Assembly (NCBI GenBank): GCA_018716485.1
Contig: DVJY01000040.1
Coordinates: forward strand, 1 to 62,651
Length of the DNA: 62,651 nucleotides
Direction: 5' to 3'
DNA from: Candidatus Scybalocola faecipullorum
GTDB taxonomy: Bacteria > Bacillota > Clostridia > Lachnospirales > Lachnospiraceae
Shown here: in pieces, positions 26,453 through 36,900 of the stretch
How the letters are laid out: every line of letters starts with the position of its first letter
Numbering within the stretch: position 1 is the first letter of the stretch
Made by a program: the position numbers and the translations under genes
Notes under the pieces: model-generated
What the model was told of the DNA's origin: nothing
Database searches by the model: none
What the model saw: the letters and a program-made list of their open reading frames with translations, nothing else

Positions 26453-28280
26453 TGATGCACAAAAGCGTGCGATAGAGCATGTAGATGGTCCGATGATAGT
26501 ACTGGCCGGTCCGGGATCAGGGAAAACGACAGTCATTACCCACAGGGTGAAGTTTTTGATCGAGACAGCCGGGGTCGCACCGTCAGGTATTCTTGTCGTT
26601 ACATTTACAAAAGCGGCAGCATCGGAGATGAAAAACCGTTTTTTGAAATTGACCGGACAAAAATCGGCGCCGGTCAGTTTCGGCACATTTCATGCCGTCT
26701 TTTTTACCATTTTAAAACATGCCTATGGTTTTACGGCGGCCAGTGTACTGACGCCGGAAAAAAGAAGAGAGATTTTTGACAATTTAGCTGAGCGGTATCA
26801 GCTGGAAGTCGATGATGAGGCTGAATTTATGGAAAGTATGGCCAGTGAAATCAGTTTGATCAAAAGTGAGATGATTTCGCCGGATACTTATTATTCAGTG
26901 ACGTGCGCAGCGGATATTTTCAGAAAATTTTTTGAAAGTTATCAAAGATGCCTGCAGCAGCAGCGGCTGCTGGATTTTGATGATATGATGCTGTATACAT
27001 ATCGTCTTTTTAAAGAACGTTCGGATATTCTGAAAGCATGGCAAAATAAATTTAAATACATACTTGTAGATGAATTTCAGGATGTCAGCCGCCTCCAATA
27101 TGAAATTGTGCGTATGCTGGCGGCGCCTGAAGATAATCTGTTTATTGTGGGCGATGACGATCAGTCCATTTATCACTTCAGAGGCGCCCGGCCGGAAATC
27201 ATGCTTAATTTTCCAAAAGATTATCCCAAAACAGCGTCAGTGACGCTGGGGGTCAACTATCGGAGCACGCCCAATATTGTGGAGGCGGCAGTCCGCTTGA
27301 TTGAGCATAATTCGGTGCGTTATAAAAAGAAGCTTCGCGCAGCGAAAGATATAAAAGCAGCGCCTGTGCTTGTAAAAGCGTTTAAAACGCCGAAAGAGGA
27401 AAACGCATTTGTACTCAGCGATATACGCAGGCTGCATGATGAAGAAAAAATGAGGTTTTCAGACATAGCTGTGCTTTTCAGGACGAATCACGGTGCACGG
27501 GCCATCGTCAGCGCTATGATGAATGAGAATATCCCGTTTAGGATGAAAGATATGCTGCCTAATATTTTTAATCATTGGATTATGAAAGATATTTTGGCGT
27601 ATCACAGGATCGCCTCAGGCGGAACGGACAGAAAGGATTATCTCAGAATTATTAACCGGCCAAACAGATATATATCCCGGCGCTGCTTTGATCAGCCGAC
27701 TGTGGATTTTGAACAGATCAAGAACTGTTATGAGGATAAACTCTGGATGCAGGAACGTCTGGAAGCATTTGAAGAGGATATTTATATGTTTTCGACGCTG
27801 CCGCCCTTTGCAGCTGTCAATTATCTGCGCAAAGCGATGGAGTATGACCGATTTCTTTATGAATATGCCATGGACAAACATATGCGGCCGGAAGATCTGA
27901 CAGAACTGACAGATACAATTCAGGAGAGTGCGCGGCCTTTTCAGACGTGGGAGGCATGGCTGGAAGATATAGAAAAGTACGGAGAGCGATTGAAAGCGGG
28001 CGAATTTCATACGGAAAACAAAGACTGGGATGGAGTTGTTCTTTCGACGATGCATGGCGCCAAAGGTCTGGAGTATGAAGCAGTTTATATTATTGATGCC
28101 AATGAAAAAATAGTGCCTTATCAGAAAGCAGTGCTTGATGAAGAAGTGGAAGAAGAAAGGCGGCTGTTTTATGTGGCAATGACAAGAGCAAAGCGTTTTC
28201 TGGATATCTGCTTTGTCAAAGAGAGGCACTCAAAAACAATGGAAGTATCCAGATTTGTGACTGAAATTTTAAGAAACTGA
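26442..28280 (+). CDS. UvrD/PcrA-like superfamily 1 DNA helicase
   Basis: ATP-dependent 3'-5' helicase. The 612 residues show every SF1A motif: [18 protein letters not shown] (motif I), [12 protein letters not shown] (Ia), [11 protein letters not shown] (II), [16 protein letters not shown] (III), [10 protein letters not shown] (IV), [18 protein letters not shown] (V) and [14 protein letters not shown] (VI). It is shorter than PcrA (about 730) and lacks its C-terminal extension. ATG 26442 overlaps the gltX stop, so translation may be coupled. Confidence 0.92.
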   Translation: MSFNDAQKRAIEHVDGPMIVLAGPGSGKTTVITHRVKFLIETAGVAPSGILVVTFTKAAASEMKNRFLKLTGQKSAPVSFGTFHAVFFTILKHAYGFTAASVLTPEKRREIFDNLAERYQLEVDDEAEFMESMASEISLIKSEMISPDTYYSVTCAADIFRKFFESYQRCLQQQRLLDFDDMMLYTYRLFKERSDILKAWQNKFKYILVDEFQDVSRLQYEIVRMLAAPEDNLFIVGDDDQSIYHFRGARPEIMLNFPKDYPKTASVTLGVNYRSTPNIVEAAVRLIEHNSVRYKKKLRAAKDIKAAPVLVKAFKTPKEENAFVLSDIRRLHDEEKMRFSDIAVLFRTNHGARAIVSAMMNENIPFRMKDMLPNIFNHWIMKDILAYHRIASGGTDRKDYLRIINRPNRYISRRCFDQPTVDFEQIKNCYEDKLWMQERLEAFEEDIYMFSTLPPFAAVNYLRKAMEYDRFLYEYAMDKHMRPEDLTELTDTIQESARPFQTWEAWLEDIEKYGERLKAGEFHTENKDWDGVVLSTMHGAKGLEYEAVYIIDANEKIVPYQKAVLDEEVEEERRLFYVAMTRAKRFLDICFVKERHSKTMEVSRFVTEILRN

Positions 28281-28319
28281 ACATTATTTTAAAAAGTTTT
28301 GAATTTATATGTTTAGGCC

Positions 28320-28348
28320 TTGAAATTGCATACAAATTCTGCTAAAGT
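28320..28348 (+). promoter_or_regulatory. Promoter of the DUF1292 gene
   Basis: TTGAAA (28320-28325), 17 bases, TAAAGT (28343-28348) with an extended TG at 28340-28341. Confidence 0.55.
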
Positions 28349-28398
28349 TTAACCAGAACAAATCAATAATAATCCCTATTAAGAAAGAGGTTCAAATA

Positions 28399-28731
28399 AT
28401 GAGTGAAGAAAGAGATTTATTTAACGGCGTAACTGACGATGATGAAGAAGCTACAGTGACACTGACACTGGAAGACGGCGCAGAACTGGAGTGTTCAGTT
28501 TTGGCAATTTTCCCGGTGAATGATATGCAGTATATCGCCCTTGTACCTATGAACGAAGAGGACGACAGTGCAGAAGGAGATGTTTATTTGTATCGCTTTT
28601 CAGAAGACGAAAGCGGAGAGATTGAATTAGGAAATATTGAAGACGATGAAGAGTATGAAGCTGTTGCAGACGCTTTTGATGAACTTTTGGACAGCGAAGA
28701 ATTTGATGAATTATTTGAAGACGAAGAATAA
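28399..28731 (+). CDS. DUF1292 family protein
   Basis: 110 residues, very acidic. The core TVTLTLEDGAELECSVLAIFPVNDMQYIALVP followed by acidic YLYRFSEDE is the DUF1292 (YrzB-like) pattern, here quoted only in part: LEDGAELECSVLAIF and YIALVPMNEED. Function unknown. It is a single-gene unit with its own promoter and terminator. Confidence 0.88.
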   Translation: MSEERDLFNGVTDDDEEATVTLTLEDGAELECSVLAIFPVNDMQYIALVPMNEEDDSAEGDVYLYRFSEDESGEIELGNIEDDEEYEAVADAFDELLDSEEFDELFEDEE

Positions 28732-28768
28732 TCTGTGCAGATATCATCTTAACTGGCAATGAAAAAGT

Positions 28769-28801
28769 CAGTCCCGGTCATTTTGCTGGGACTGTTTTTT
28801 T
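28769..28801 (+). terminator. Terminator after the DUF1292 gene
   Basis: CAGTCCC (28769-28775) pairs with GGGACTG (28788-28794), followed by seven T. Confidence 0.92.
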
Positions 28802-28837
28802 GAAACAATGTGCGAAAATGGTCTATAGGTGTCGAAA

Positions 28838-29581
28838 ATGAAGAGAGGAATTATAAAAATAGTCATTGCCGGAGTTATTGTACTTGCAGCTGCAGTTGCA
28901 GTAACAGTTACAGTTCAAGGCCGAGGCCGCCGGCAGGCTGAGGTCACACAGGGCGTGGAAGTCCTGAAAAAGATGGAGTCAGCGGATGTCACTCAGGTAG
29001 AAAGTAAGATCCGTCAGATAGAAGAAGAAGAATTGAAAAATGATGAAGAATATCAGAACCGCCCTCTGAATGTTAAATATGACGGGTCGCTGATCATGGG
29101 CGATTCTCAGGCAGAGGCGCTGACAGCATACAGCATTCTTGATGATTCGGAAGTTATTGCCCGTAAAGGCATGCATCTTAAGGATACGGCAGATGATATG
29201 GAAACGGCGATCAACCTGAATCCAAAGAATATTTTTTTGACCTATGGGGTTAATGATCTTGGTATGTATAGTACGAAAGATGACTTCGTTGCTGTCTATA
29301 AAGAAATCATCAGCAATCTTCAGGAAAATTTACCGGACACAAAGATTTATGTCAACCTTATTTTCCCGGTACAGCAGTCCGCAATTAACCAGCAGCCTCA
29401 TCTGGCAAGATATAATGAATTTAACGAAGGTATCCGGTCGATGTGCGATGAGCTGGGCGTCACATGTATAGATAGTAACTCTTTGGTAAAAGATGATTGC
29501 TACGAACCTGATGGTATACATATGAATTATAATTTTTATTTGAGCTGGGTTGAGTACATGGCGGAAGTTGCGCAGCTGTAA
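28838..29581 (+). CDS. Membrane-anchored SGNH/GDSL-type hydrolase
   Basis: 247 residues: an N-terminal membrane anchor (IVIAGVIVLAAAVAVTVTV), a charged linker, then an SGNH fold with block I SLIMGDSQAE (Ser), block III LTYGVNDLG, and block V DGIHMN with the catalytic His. Such proteins act outside the cell as esterases or acetyltransferases. It leads a four-gene set with DUF4358, MBOAT and DHHW proteins, which points to O-acetylation of a surface polysaccharide. ATG 28838 is preferred to GTG 28829 on SD spacing. Confidence 0.82.
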   Translation: MKRGIIKIVIAGVIVLAAAVAVTVTVQGRGRRQAEVTQGVEVLKKMESADVTQVESKIRQIEEEELKNDEEYQNRPLNVKYDGSLIMGDSQAEALTAYSILDDSEVIARKGMHLKDTADDMETAINLNPKNIFLTYGVNDLGMYSTKDDFVAVYKEIISNLQENLPDTKIYVNLIFPVQQSAINQQPHLARYNEFNEGIRSMCDELGVTCIDSNSLVKDDCYEPDGIHMNYNFYLSWVEYMAEVAQL

Positions 29582-29595
29582 GGAGAGAGTGGCAG

Positions 29596-30075
29596 ATGTT
29601 GATGAAACGGATGATGATTTTTATAAAAATCGGACTTGTCTGCTGTCTGCTGGTTTTCATCGGTCTGATGATGCGGTCGGACCCGCAGAGTGATAAGACA
29701 GTCCTTGAAGTAGAGGAAAGTATCGCTGCAGTTGCGGATATGAGCAGCATGGAACGGGCACAGGAAAATGATATAAGACGTGCTTTTGGACTGAGTGTCA
29801 ATGATTATGAAGGTGTCGTTTATTATAAATCTGTATCGAATATGGATGTCGATGAGATTCTGATCGTTAAGCTGAAATCATCGGAACAGGCCGAGGCTGT
29901 CGAAGGAGCAGTGAATTCAAGGATTGATTCTCAGCTCCAAAGTTTTCAGGGGTATGGCGTAGAACAGTGCCAGCTCCTTGATGAAGCAATTGTAGATGTA
30001 CACGGTAATTTTGTGTTTTACGTTGTTTCCCAGTATGCTTCGGCGTACGATAAAGCATTTTTAAGCAGTCTGTGA
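29596..30075 (+). CDS. DUF4358 membrane-anchored protein
   Basis: 159 residues with an N-terminal hydrophobic segment (IGLVCCLLVFIGLMM) and an extracytoplasmic domain with FGLSVNDYEGVVYYK and FYVVSQYASAYDKAF, the DUF4358 pattern. Function unknown, but the family often accompanies MBOAT acyltransferase genes, as here. It starts 14 bases after the SGNH gene. Confidence 0.78.
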   Translation: MLMKRMMIFIKIGLVCCLLVFIGLMMRSDPQSDKTVLEVEESIAAVADMSSMERAQENDIRRAFGLSVNDYEGVVYYKSVSNMDVDEILIVKLKSSEQAEAVEGAVNSRIDSQLQSFQGYGVEQCQLLDEAIVDVHGNFVFYVVSQYASAYDKAFLSSL

Positions 30076-30101
30076 TGTTTTGAATTGAAAGGAACTTATC
30101 G

Positions 30102-31511
30102 ATGGTATTCAGCAGTATTATATTTTTATTTACGTTTTTGCCTGTCACGCTGGTGCTGTATTTTATAACGCCGTTCAGACGCGTCAGGAATATTGTCCTT
30201 TTACTGGCCAGTCTTGTGTTTTACGCATGGGGCGACCCGGTTTATATTTTTCTGATCATATTCAGTATTATTTTTAATTATTTTATGGGCCGGGATATTG
30301 ATTTTAATAAAGAAGATCCGAAAGCAAAAAAGCGAAGTTTGATTTTTGCGGTAATCGTAAATTTATTTGTTCTCGGGTTTTTTAAATACTACGGGTTTGT
30401 CATTGAATCACTGAATGCGGTGCTTCCTTTTGATATTCCGTACAAATCGCTGGGACTTCCGATCGGTATATCCTTCTATACCTTTCAGACAGTAGCCTAT
30501 ATCATCGATGTTTACAGGGGAACAGTCAGTGTGCAGAAAGATATTATCAATTTCGGCCTTTTTGTATCCATGTTCCCGCGTGTGACCCAAGGTCCGATCG
30601 TAAGATATGCAGATGTGGAGCCTCAGCTGACAGAGCGCAGGGAAAGTCTGAATCTGTTCGGAAACGGCATGATGTATTTTGTGCGCGGCCTTGCCAAGAA
30701 AGTATTGCTGGCTAATAATATCGGTATATTATATACAACGGTTTCAGGGATGGACATCGGAGAGTTTTCTGCGGTGACAGCATGGCTCGGTGCGATAGCT
30801 TATACGTTTCAGATTTATTTCGACTTCAGCGGATATTCGGATATGGCAATTGGTCTGGGTCGTATGTTTGGATTTAATTTTATGAAAAACTTCGATTATC
30901 CGTATATTTCAAAAAGTGTGACCGAGTTTTGGCGCCGTTGGCATATTTCACTGGGCACATGGTTCAGAGAATATGTCTATATTCCTCTTGGCGGCAATCG
31001 TGTGTCGGTGCCGAAGCATATACGAAATATTCTTGTTGTATGGTTTCTGACAGGATTGTGGCATGGCGCCAGCTGGAATTTTGTTGTCTGGGGTATGTAC
31101 TATGGGCTGATTCTGCTGTTCGAGAAGTATGTTCTCGTAAAAGTATCAGACAGGCTGCCGGCTGCAGTATGTCATATTTATACGATGCTGCTTGTTATCA
31201 TTGGCTGGGTGTTTTTCTTCAGTCCGGATTTATCGTATGCAATAAAATATATCGGTGTTATGTTCGGCATCGGTGCGTCGGGATTCTGCGATCAGGCGGC
31301 AATTTACTATTTGCTGACCAATTTGCTGATGTTTATCATATTAACTGCCGGTTCGATGCCGATTGTCCATGAATTATTTAAAATTATGGTTTTCCGGCCG
31401 AAACGTAAGCGTATCCGCATTGCAGTAGTTATTTATATCCTGATGTTTCTTATGTCGGTTGCCTATCTTGTGACATCGACATACAGTCCGTTTTTGTATT
31501 TTCAATTTTAG
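30102..31511 (+). CDS. MBOAT-family O-acyltransferase (AlgI-like)
   Basis: 469-residue polytopic membrane protein. Landmarks are MVFSSIIFLFTFLPVTLVLY, YPYISKSVTEFWRRWHISLG, WFREYVYIPLGGNR and the active-site segment TGLWHGASWNFVVWG with the conserved His. AlgI/PatA-type members pass acetyl groups across the membrane to a partner that modifies alginate, peptidoglycan or other glycans. The DHHW protein encoded next is the likely extracellular acceptor. The glycan target is unknown. Confidence 0.92.
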   Translation: MVFSSIIFLFTFLPVTLVLYFITPFRRVRNIVLLLASLVFYAWGDPVYIFLIIFSIIFNYFMGRDIDFNKEDPKAKKRSLIFAVIVNLFVLGFFKYYGFVIESLNAVLPFDIPYKSLGLPIGISFYTFQTVAYIIDVYRGTVSVQKDIINFGLFVSMFPRVTQGPIVRYADVEPQLTERRESLNLFGNGMMYFVRGLAKKVLLANNIGILYTTVSGMDIGEFSAVTAWLGAIAYTFQIYFDFSGYSDMAIGLGRMFGFNFMKNFDYPYISKSVTEFWRRWHISLGTWFREYVYIPLGGNRVSVPKHIRNILVVWFLTGLWHGASWNFVVWGMYYGLILLFEKYVLVKVSDRLPAAVCHIYTMLLVIIGWVFFFSPDLSYAIKYIGVMFGIGASGFCDQAAIYYLLTNLLMFIILTAGSMPIVHELFKIMVFRPKRKRIRIAVVIYILMFLMSVAYLVTSTYSPFLYFQF

Positions 31512-31525
31512 GCAGGTAAAGACAA

Positions 31526-32788
31526 ATGAAAACAATAAAGAAAGTCAGAAAATATTTTGTCAGAAAATTACATAAAGAGATTGGGATAGCGATTATAGCA
31601 ATTATAGCCATTTTTTTGATCGCCAACCTGATAAAGCCTGATGGTCAGATGTCCGCCAGAGAAAACCGTATGCTCCAGCAAAGGCCGTCAATATCCATGG
31701 AAAATATTGAAAACGGAAGTTTTATGGAAGATTATGAATCCTATGTTTCGGATCAGTTTATTTTCAGAGATTTTTGGGTATCGGTCAAAGCGCGGATAGA
31801 CTTGCTGATGGGCAAAAACTATTCAAACGGTGTCTATAAAGGCAAAGACGGCTATTTGATCGAAGAAGCGAAAGCTCCGGTGGAAAACAGTATGGCGGCT
31901 AATGTTCAGGCAATCAATACACTGGCGGATTCGGGAAATGTTAATGTTTATATGATGCTTGTCCCAGACGCAGTTGAGATTATGGATGAGAAGCTTCCGG
32001 CTTTTGCTCCGGTGCGCGATCAGGCGGCGGATATTGCGGATTTTACAAGCCGGCTTTCAGGAAATGTGACACAGATCGATGTGTCGCAGACACTCAGAGA
32101 TCATCGGCTTGATGAACAGATGTACTACAGAACAGATCATCACTGGACAACATTGGCCGCATATTATGCTTTTTTGGAAGCGGCAAAAACGCTGGGGATT
32201 GACAGCAGCACTGTTTCTTATGACCGATATACAGTCAGCACCGATTTTGTTGGAACGATGGCATCGACGAGCGGTTACGGCGCTTCAAGAAAAGACGCGG
32301 TGGAAATTTTTGTTCCCAATAATACCGATGTGGAGTATGTTGTCGAATATGTGGAAGAAAGAGAAAAGAAACCGACAGTTTATGACAGTGAGATGCTTGA
32401 AGGCAATGATAAATATACGGTATTTTTCGGCGGTAATCATCCGATCATCGATATTAATACGACAAACCAGCAGGGACGCAGGCTTCTCGTCGTTAAAGAT
32501 TCATACGCCAACTGCTTTATACCATTTTTAATTCCGTATTATCGTGAAATTGTGATAGTCGATCCGAGATACTACTATGACAATGTAAATCAGGAGATTG
32601 CGGATTCAAACATTGATGATGTTTTGTTTTTGTACAATGCCAATACATTTTTCGAGGATAATTCTTTGAGCAGTGTATTTGAACCGGTGACATCGGCAGA
32701 TGGCTCGGGAAACTCTGATACGTCAGATACAGATTCAGGGGAAACTGGTGTGTCAGATACATCAGGTGAGACAGCACAGAGTGAATAA
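31526..32788 (+). CDS. DHHW protein, AlgJ/AlgX-like acetyltransfer partner
   Basis: 420 residues: short cytoplasmic basic tail, membrane anchor (IAIIAIIAIFLIANLI), and an extracellular SGNH-like domain with the signature MYYRTDHHWTTLAAYYAF and a late VVKDSYANCFIPFL holding the candidate catalytic Ser. The last 40 residues are Ser/Thr/Asp rich (low complexity). By analogy with AlgJ/AlgX and PatB it takes acetyl groups from the MBOAT protein upstream. It is the last gene before a bidirectional terminator. Confidence 0.85.
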   Translation: MKTIKKVRKYFVRKLHKEIGIAIIAIIAIFLIANLIKPDGQMSARENRMLQQRPSISMENIENGSFMEDYESYVSDQFIFRDFWVSVKARIDLLMGKNYSNGVYKGKDGYLIEEAKAPVENSMAANVQAINTLADSGNVNVYMMLVPDAVEIMDEKLPAFAPVRDQAADIADFTSRLSGNVTQIDVSQTLRDHRLDEQMYYRTDHHWTTLAAYYAFLEAAKTLGIDSSTVSYDRYTVSTDFVGTMASTSGYGASRKDAVEIFVPNNTDVEYVVEYVEEREKKPTVYDSEMLEGNDKYTVFFGGNHPIIDINTTNQQGRRLLVVKDSYANCFIPFLIPYYREIVIVDPRYYYDNVNQEIADSNIDDVLFLYNANTFFEDNSLSSVFEPVTSADGSGNSDTSDTDSGETGVSDTSGETAQSE

Positions 32789-32795
32789 GTAAAAG

Positions 32796-32830
32796 AAAAA
32801 GGCGCGCGCCCTGCAGGCACGCGTCTTTTT
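32796..32830. terminator. Bidirectional terminator between the DHHW and LysR genes
   Basis: AAAAAGGCGCGCG-type left arm and CGCGTCTTTTT-type right arm around CCTGCAGG; A tract on the left and T tract on the right suit both convergent genes. Confidence 0.75.
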
Positions 32831-32840
32831 AAGCTGAAAA

Positions 32841-33716
32841 CTAAAGGCTTTCGATGAAATAACGGGCAGCTTCGGATATCGGCGCCTGATCATTGTAACC
32901 GACAACGATATGTCGTGAAGGGATAATGTCCGTTGTTTGAAGCCGGAATAAATCCGGATCATTTTCAGGAAGACAAAAATCAGGGACAAAGGCGATGCCA
33001 AGGCCGATTCTGGCAAGATCAATTAAAAGGTCATTGCTGCTTAGTTCGATTTCGGGAACCAGTTCCAGTTGATTCTGTTGAAAAAGGTTATGTAAAAATT
33101 CGCTTGTGGTGCTGTTTTTATCAAGCATTAACAAAGGGTAACCCTGAAGCTGTTCAAGACGCAACGGCTTGCCTTTTAAATGGGAAAAATGGTCATTGGC
33201 GATGAAAATATCTTTAAATTCTTTAACTTTGCGGATATTGCCGACCCCGCTGAGACGGGAATTTGGATAATTGGTTACAATCAGATCGACCTGTCCGTTT
33301 TCCAGAAGATCGACACATCTGGAGGAAATCTGATTGGTCACTTTAATATGTACACTTGGGAAATGGGCATGGAAAGCTTTTAAATACGGAACAAGATAAT
33401 AGCGGCAGATTGTGTCAGTAGCTCCGATGCGCAGCTGACCTCCGCCGAGGGTGTTGACATCAAGAATCTGCTGTTCGCCGCGCATAATCAGATTCACCGC
33501 AGGTTCGATATGTTTAAAAAGAACTTCGCCTTCAGGTGTCAGTTTTACTTTTTTTGTACTTCGGATAAACAGATTTTGATTGAGTTTGGTTTCCAGTGAT
33601 TTTACAGACTGGCTGACAGCTGACTGCGAAATGAACAGTTGCTTTGAAGCTTCCGAAAAGCTCAGCGTTCTGGCGACATAGTAAAATACTTTATAAAGTT
33701 CATAATTGATATCCAT
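32841..33716 (-). CDS. LysR-family transcriptional regulator
   Basis: 291 residues: N-terminal winged helix (YVARTLSFSEASKQLFISQSAVSQSVKSLE, quoted only as FSEASKQLFISQSAVSQ) and a periplasmic-binding-type effector domain beginning GQLRIGATDTICRYYLVPYL. The ligand is unknown; the family layout suits cysteine, sulfur or small anion sensing among others. It is divergent from purL. Palindromic AT-rich sites lie in between, e.g. ATTA-N7-TAAT at 33736-33750, which could be its operator. Confidence 0.88.
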   Translation of the reverse strand: MDINYELYKVFYYVARTLSFSEASKQLFISQSAVSQSVKSLETKLNQNLFIRSTKKVKLTPEGEVLFKHIEPAVNLIMRGEQQILDVNTLGGGQLRIGATDTICRYYLVPYLKAFHAHFPSVHIKVTNQISSRCVDLLENGQVDLIVTNYPNSRLSGVGNIRKVKEFKDIFIANDHFSHLKGKPLRLEQLQGYPLLMLDKNSTTSEFLHNLFQQNQLELVPEIELSSNDLLIDLARIGLGIAFVPDFCLPENDPDLFRLQTTDIIPSRHIVVGYNDQAPISEAARYFIESL

Positions 33717-33858
33717 AACGACACTCCCTCAAAAATTAGTACAATTAATAAAAAATATATAAAATTAAACCTATAATCACTATAACATAGGGGAAAATAA
33801 ATGTAAATAGAAGGTGAGTATATTAATACAGCTTATTAATCAAATTAAATAAATTAAT

Positions 33859-33887
33859 TTCAAGGATAATTTATGCCATGGTATAAT
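33859..33887 (+). promoter_or_regulatory. purL promoter
   Basis: TATAAT (33882-33887) with extended TG (33879-33880) and a poor -35 (33859-33864). Upstream 33717-33860 is very AT rich. No purine riboswitch sequence is recognisable in the 50-base leader. Confidence 0.5.
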
Positions 33888-33937
33888 AAAGCTGATACAA
33901 TGATGACGCAGCCAGCGCGTTAAAAGGAGAGAAAACT

Positions 33938-36900
33938 ATGGATAAGGTCAAGCGTATTTATGTTGAAAAAAAGCCGGCCTATGCAGTAGCTGCCGGAGAA
34001 CTGTTTGAAAGCATTAAAAGCTATCTGAGTATTTCATCGGTAAAAGCCGTAAGAATTTTTAACCGTTATGATATAGAAAATATTTCGCAGGCTGTTTATG
34101 ACAAGGCGAAAAATACAGTATTTTCAGAACCGCCGGTAGATTATTTATATGAGGAACAGCTGCCGGAGCATGAAGGGGCTTTTGTATTCTCGGTAGAGTA
34201 TCTCCCGGGACAGTTTGACCAGAGAGCCGATTCTGCAATGCAGTGTGTAAAGCTGCTTGATGAAAATGAAGAACCGCTGATCCGGTCTGCAGTGACGTAT
34301 ATGATCGAAGGTGCATTGAGTGAAGAAGAATTGGATAAGATCAAAGCTTACTGCATCAATCCTGTTGATTCAAGAGAAAGTGAAGAGAAAAAACCAAAGA
34401 CGCTGATCACTGTTTTTGAAGAACCGGCAGATGTTAAAATCTTTGAAGGTTTTACAGTGATGGAAGAAACGCCGCTCAAAGCGCTGTATGATTCTTTAAA
34501 TCTGGCAATGACTTTTAAAGACTTTTTATTCATACAGGATTATTTTGCAAATGAAGAAAAGAGAGATCCGTCAATGACGGAAATCCGTGTACTGGATACG
34601 TACTGGTCAGATCACTGCCGTCATACCACATTCCAGACAGAACTTAAAAATATCGAGTTTGAGGAAGGTTATTACCAGAAGCCGATCCGCGATACTTTTG
34701 AACAGTACAGATCGGATTTTGATGAATTATATAAAAACCGTGATGATAAATATGTATGTTTGATGGACATTGCACTGATGGCCATGAAAAAACTGAAAAA
34801 AGACGGAAAGCTGACAGATATGGAAGAATCCGAAGAAATCAATGCCTGCAGTATTATTGTGCCGGTAGAAATTGACGGCAATACGGAAGAATGGCTTGTC
34901 AGCTTTAAAAATGAGACACACAACCATCCGACAGAAATTGAGCCGTTCGGCGGCGCGGCCACATGTCTGGGCGGCGCGATCCGTGACCCGCTTTCAGGAC
35001 GTTCCTATGTATATCAGGCGATGCGCGTGACGGGGGCGGCCGATCCGACAGTATCGCTGAAAGATACATTAAAGGGCAAGCTGCCTCAGAGAAAGATTGT
35101 TACAGGAGCGGCAAAGGGTTACAGCTCATACGGCAATCAGATCGGTCTGGCGACAGGTCTTGTCAATGAAATTTATCATCCGAACTATGTGGCAAAACGT
35201 ATGGAAATCGGTGCAGTTATGGGCGCTGCGCCAAGAAAAAATGTTGTGAGGGCAACTTCTGATCCGGGCGATATTATTATTTTACTTGGCGGACGTACAG
35301 GACGCGACGGCTGCGGCGGAGCAACAGGTTCCTCAAAGGCGCATACAGCCAGCTCCATTGATACATGCGGCGCCGAAGTACAAAAGGGTAACGCGCCGAC
35401 GGAGCGCAAACTTCAGCGTCTGTTCCGCAAGGAAAAAGTGAGCCGTCTGATTAAAAAATGCAATGATTTCGGCGCCGGCGGCGTTTCTGTCGCTATCGGC
35501 GAGCTCGCGCCGGGACTGCGCATTGAGATGGATAAGGTGCCGAAGAAGTATGCGGGACTGGACGGCACAGAACTTGCGATTTCAGAATCCCAGGAAAGAA
35601 TGGCCGTTGTCATTGATCCGAAAGATGTGGACACATTTTTGAATTATGCTCAGGAAGAAAATCTGGAGGCTGTCTGCGTTGCGCAAGTGACGGAGGAGCC
35701 GAGGCTTGTCATGATCTGGCGCGGCAAAGAAATCGTTAATATTTCAAGAGCATTTTTGGATACAAACGGCGCTCATCAGGAAACAGATGTTTTCGTGGAA
35801 GTGCCTTCTGAAGATGATAATTTCTTCAAAAAGACAAAGAAAACAGACAGTGTCAAAGATGCATGGCTGGATATACTGTCAGATTTAAATGTATGCTCTC
35901 AAAAAGGGCTTGTGGAAATGTTTGACAGTTCCATCGGTGCAGGTACCGTGACAATGCCTTACGGCGGCAAATATCAGCTGACACCGACCCAGACGATGAT
36001 TGCCAAGCTTCCGGTACTCAAAGGCAGGACAGATACAGTGACAATGATGAGTTATGGTTATGATCCGTATCTTTCAAGCTGGAGTCCATATCATGGCGCG
36101 ATTTACGCAGTGGTAGATTCCGTCGCTAAAATTGTGGCAGCCGGCGGAGATTATAAGAAGATTCATTTTACATTCCAAGAATATTTTGAACGTCTTGGTA
36201 ATAAAAAAGAACGCTGGGGTAAGCCGATGAGCGCGCTCCTTGGCGCTTATCATGCACAGATGGGCTTTGGTCTGGCTTCCATCGGAGGAAAAGACTCTAT
36301 GTCGGGAAGCTTCAATGACATCGATGTTCCGCCGACGCTCGTTTCTTTTGCAGTTGATGTAGCGCAGGGCAAAGATATCATTACACCGGAACTGAAAAAA
36401 GCAGGCAGCTGCCTTGTGAAGTTTTCTATTCAAAGAGACAGTTATGATCTGCCAAATTATGAACAGGCAATGGAGATGTACGATGAAATTCACCGTTTGA
36501 TCTCAGATAAAATCATTATTTCTGCGTATACTGTAGGCTTTGGCGGCATGGCAGCAGCAGTCAGCAAGATGGCGTTTGGTAATCAGCTTGGCGCAGTGAT
36601 CGACAGCGATATTTCTAAAGAAGCATTGTTTGATGAAGATTACGGCAGCATTATCGCAGAAGTGGCTCCGGAAGATTTGGCAAAGATCAATATGCCATAT
36701 ACAAAGATTGCAGATGTTACCGATACACCGGCATTTGTTTACGGCGATGAAGTGATTGAGATGCCTCAGGCGCTCAAAGCATGGAAAAAGACCCTTGAAG
36801 GAGTATTCCCTACAGATTCTCATGTAGAACAAAAGGCAGTGCCGGATACTTTATATCATGCGAAAGAAATTTATGTCTGCAGACATAAAACAGCCCGTCC

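Noticed and set aside
28830-28836. TGTCGAA heptamer as a Spo0A site at the SGNH gene
   Set aside because: It overlaps the start codon region with no promoter nearby; a single heptamer is expected by chance.
33888-33937. Purine riboswitch before purL
   Set aside because: The leader after the promoter is only about 45 bases and has no recognisable aptamer core or terminator.
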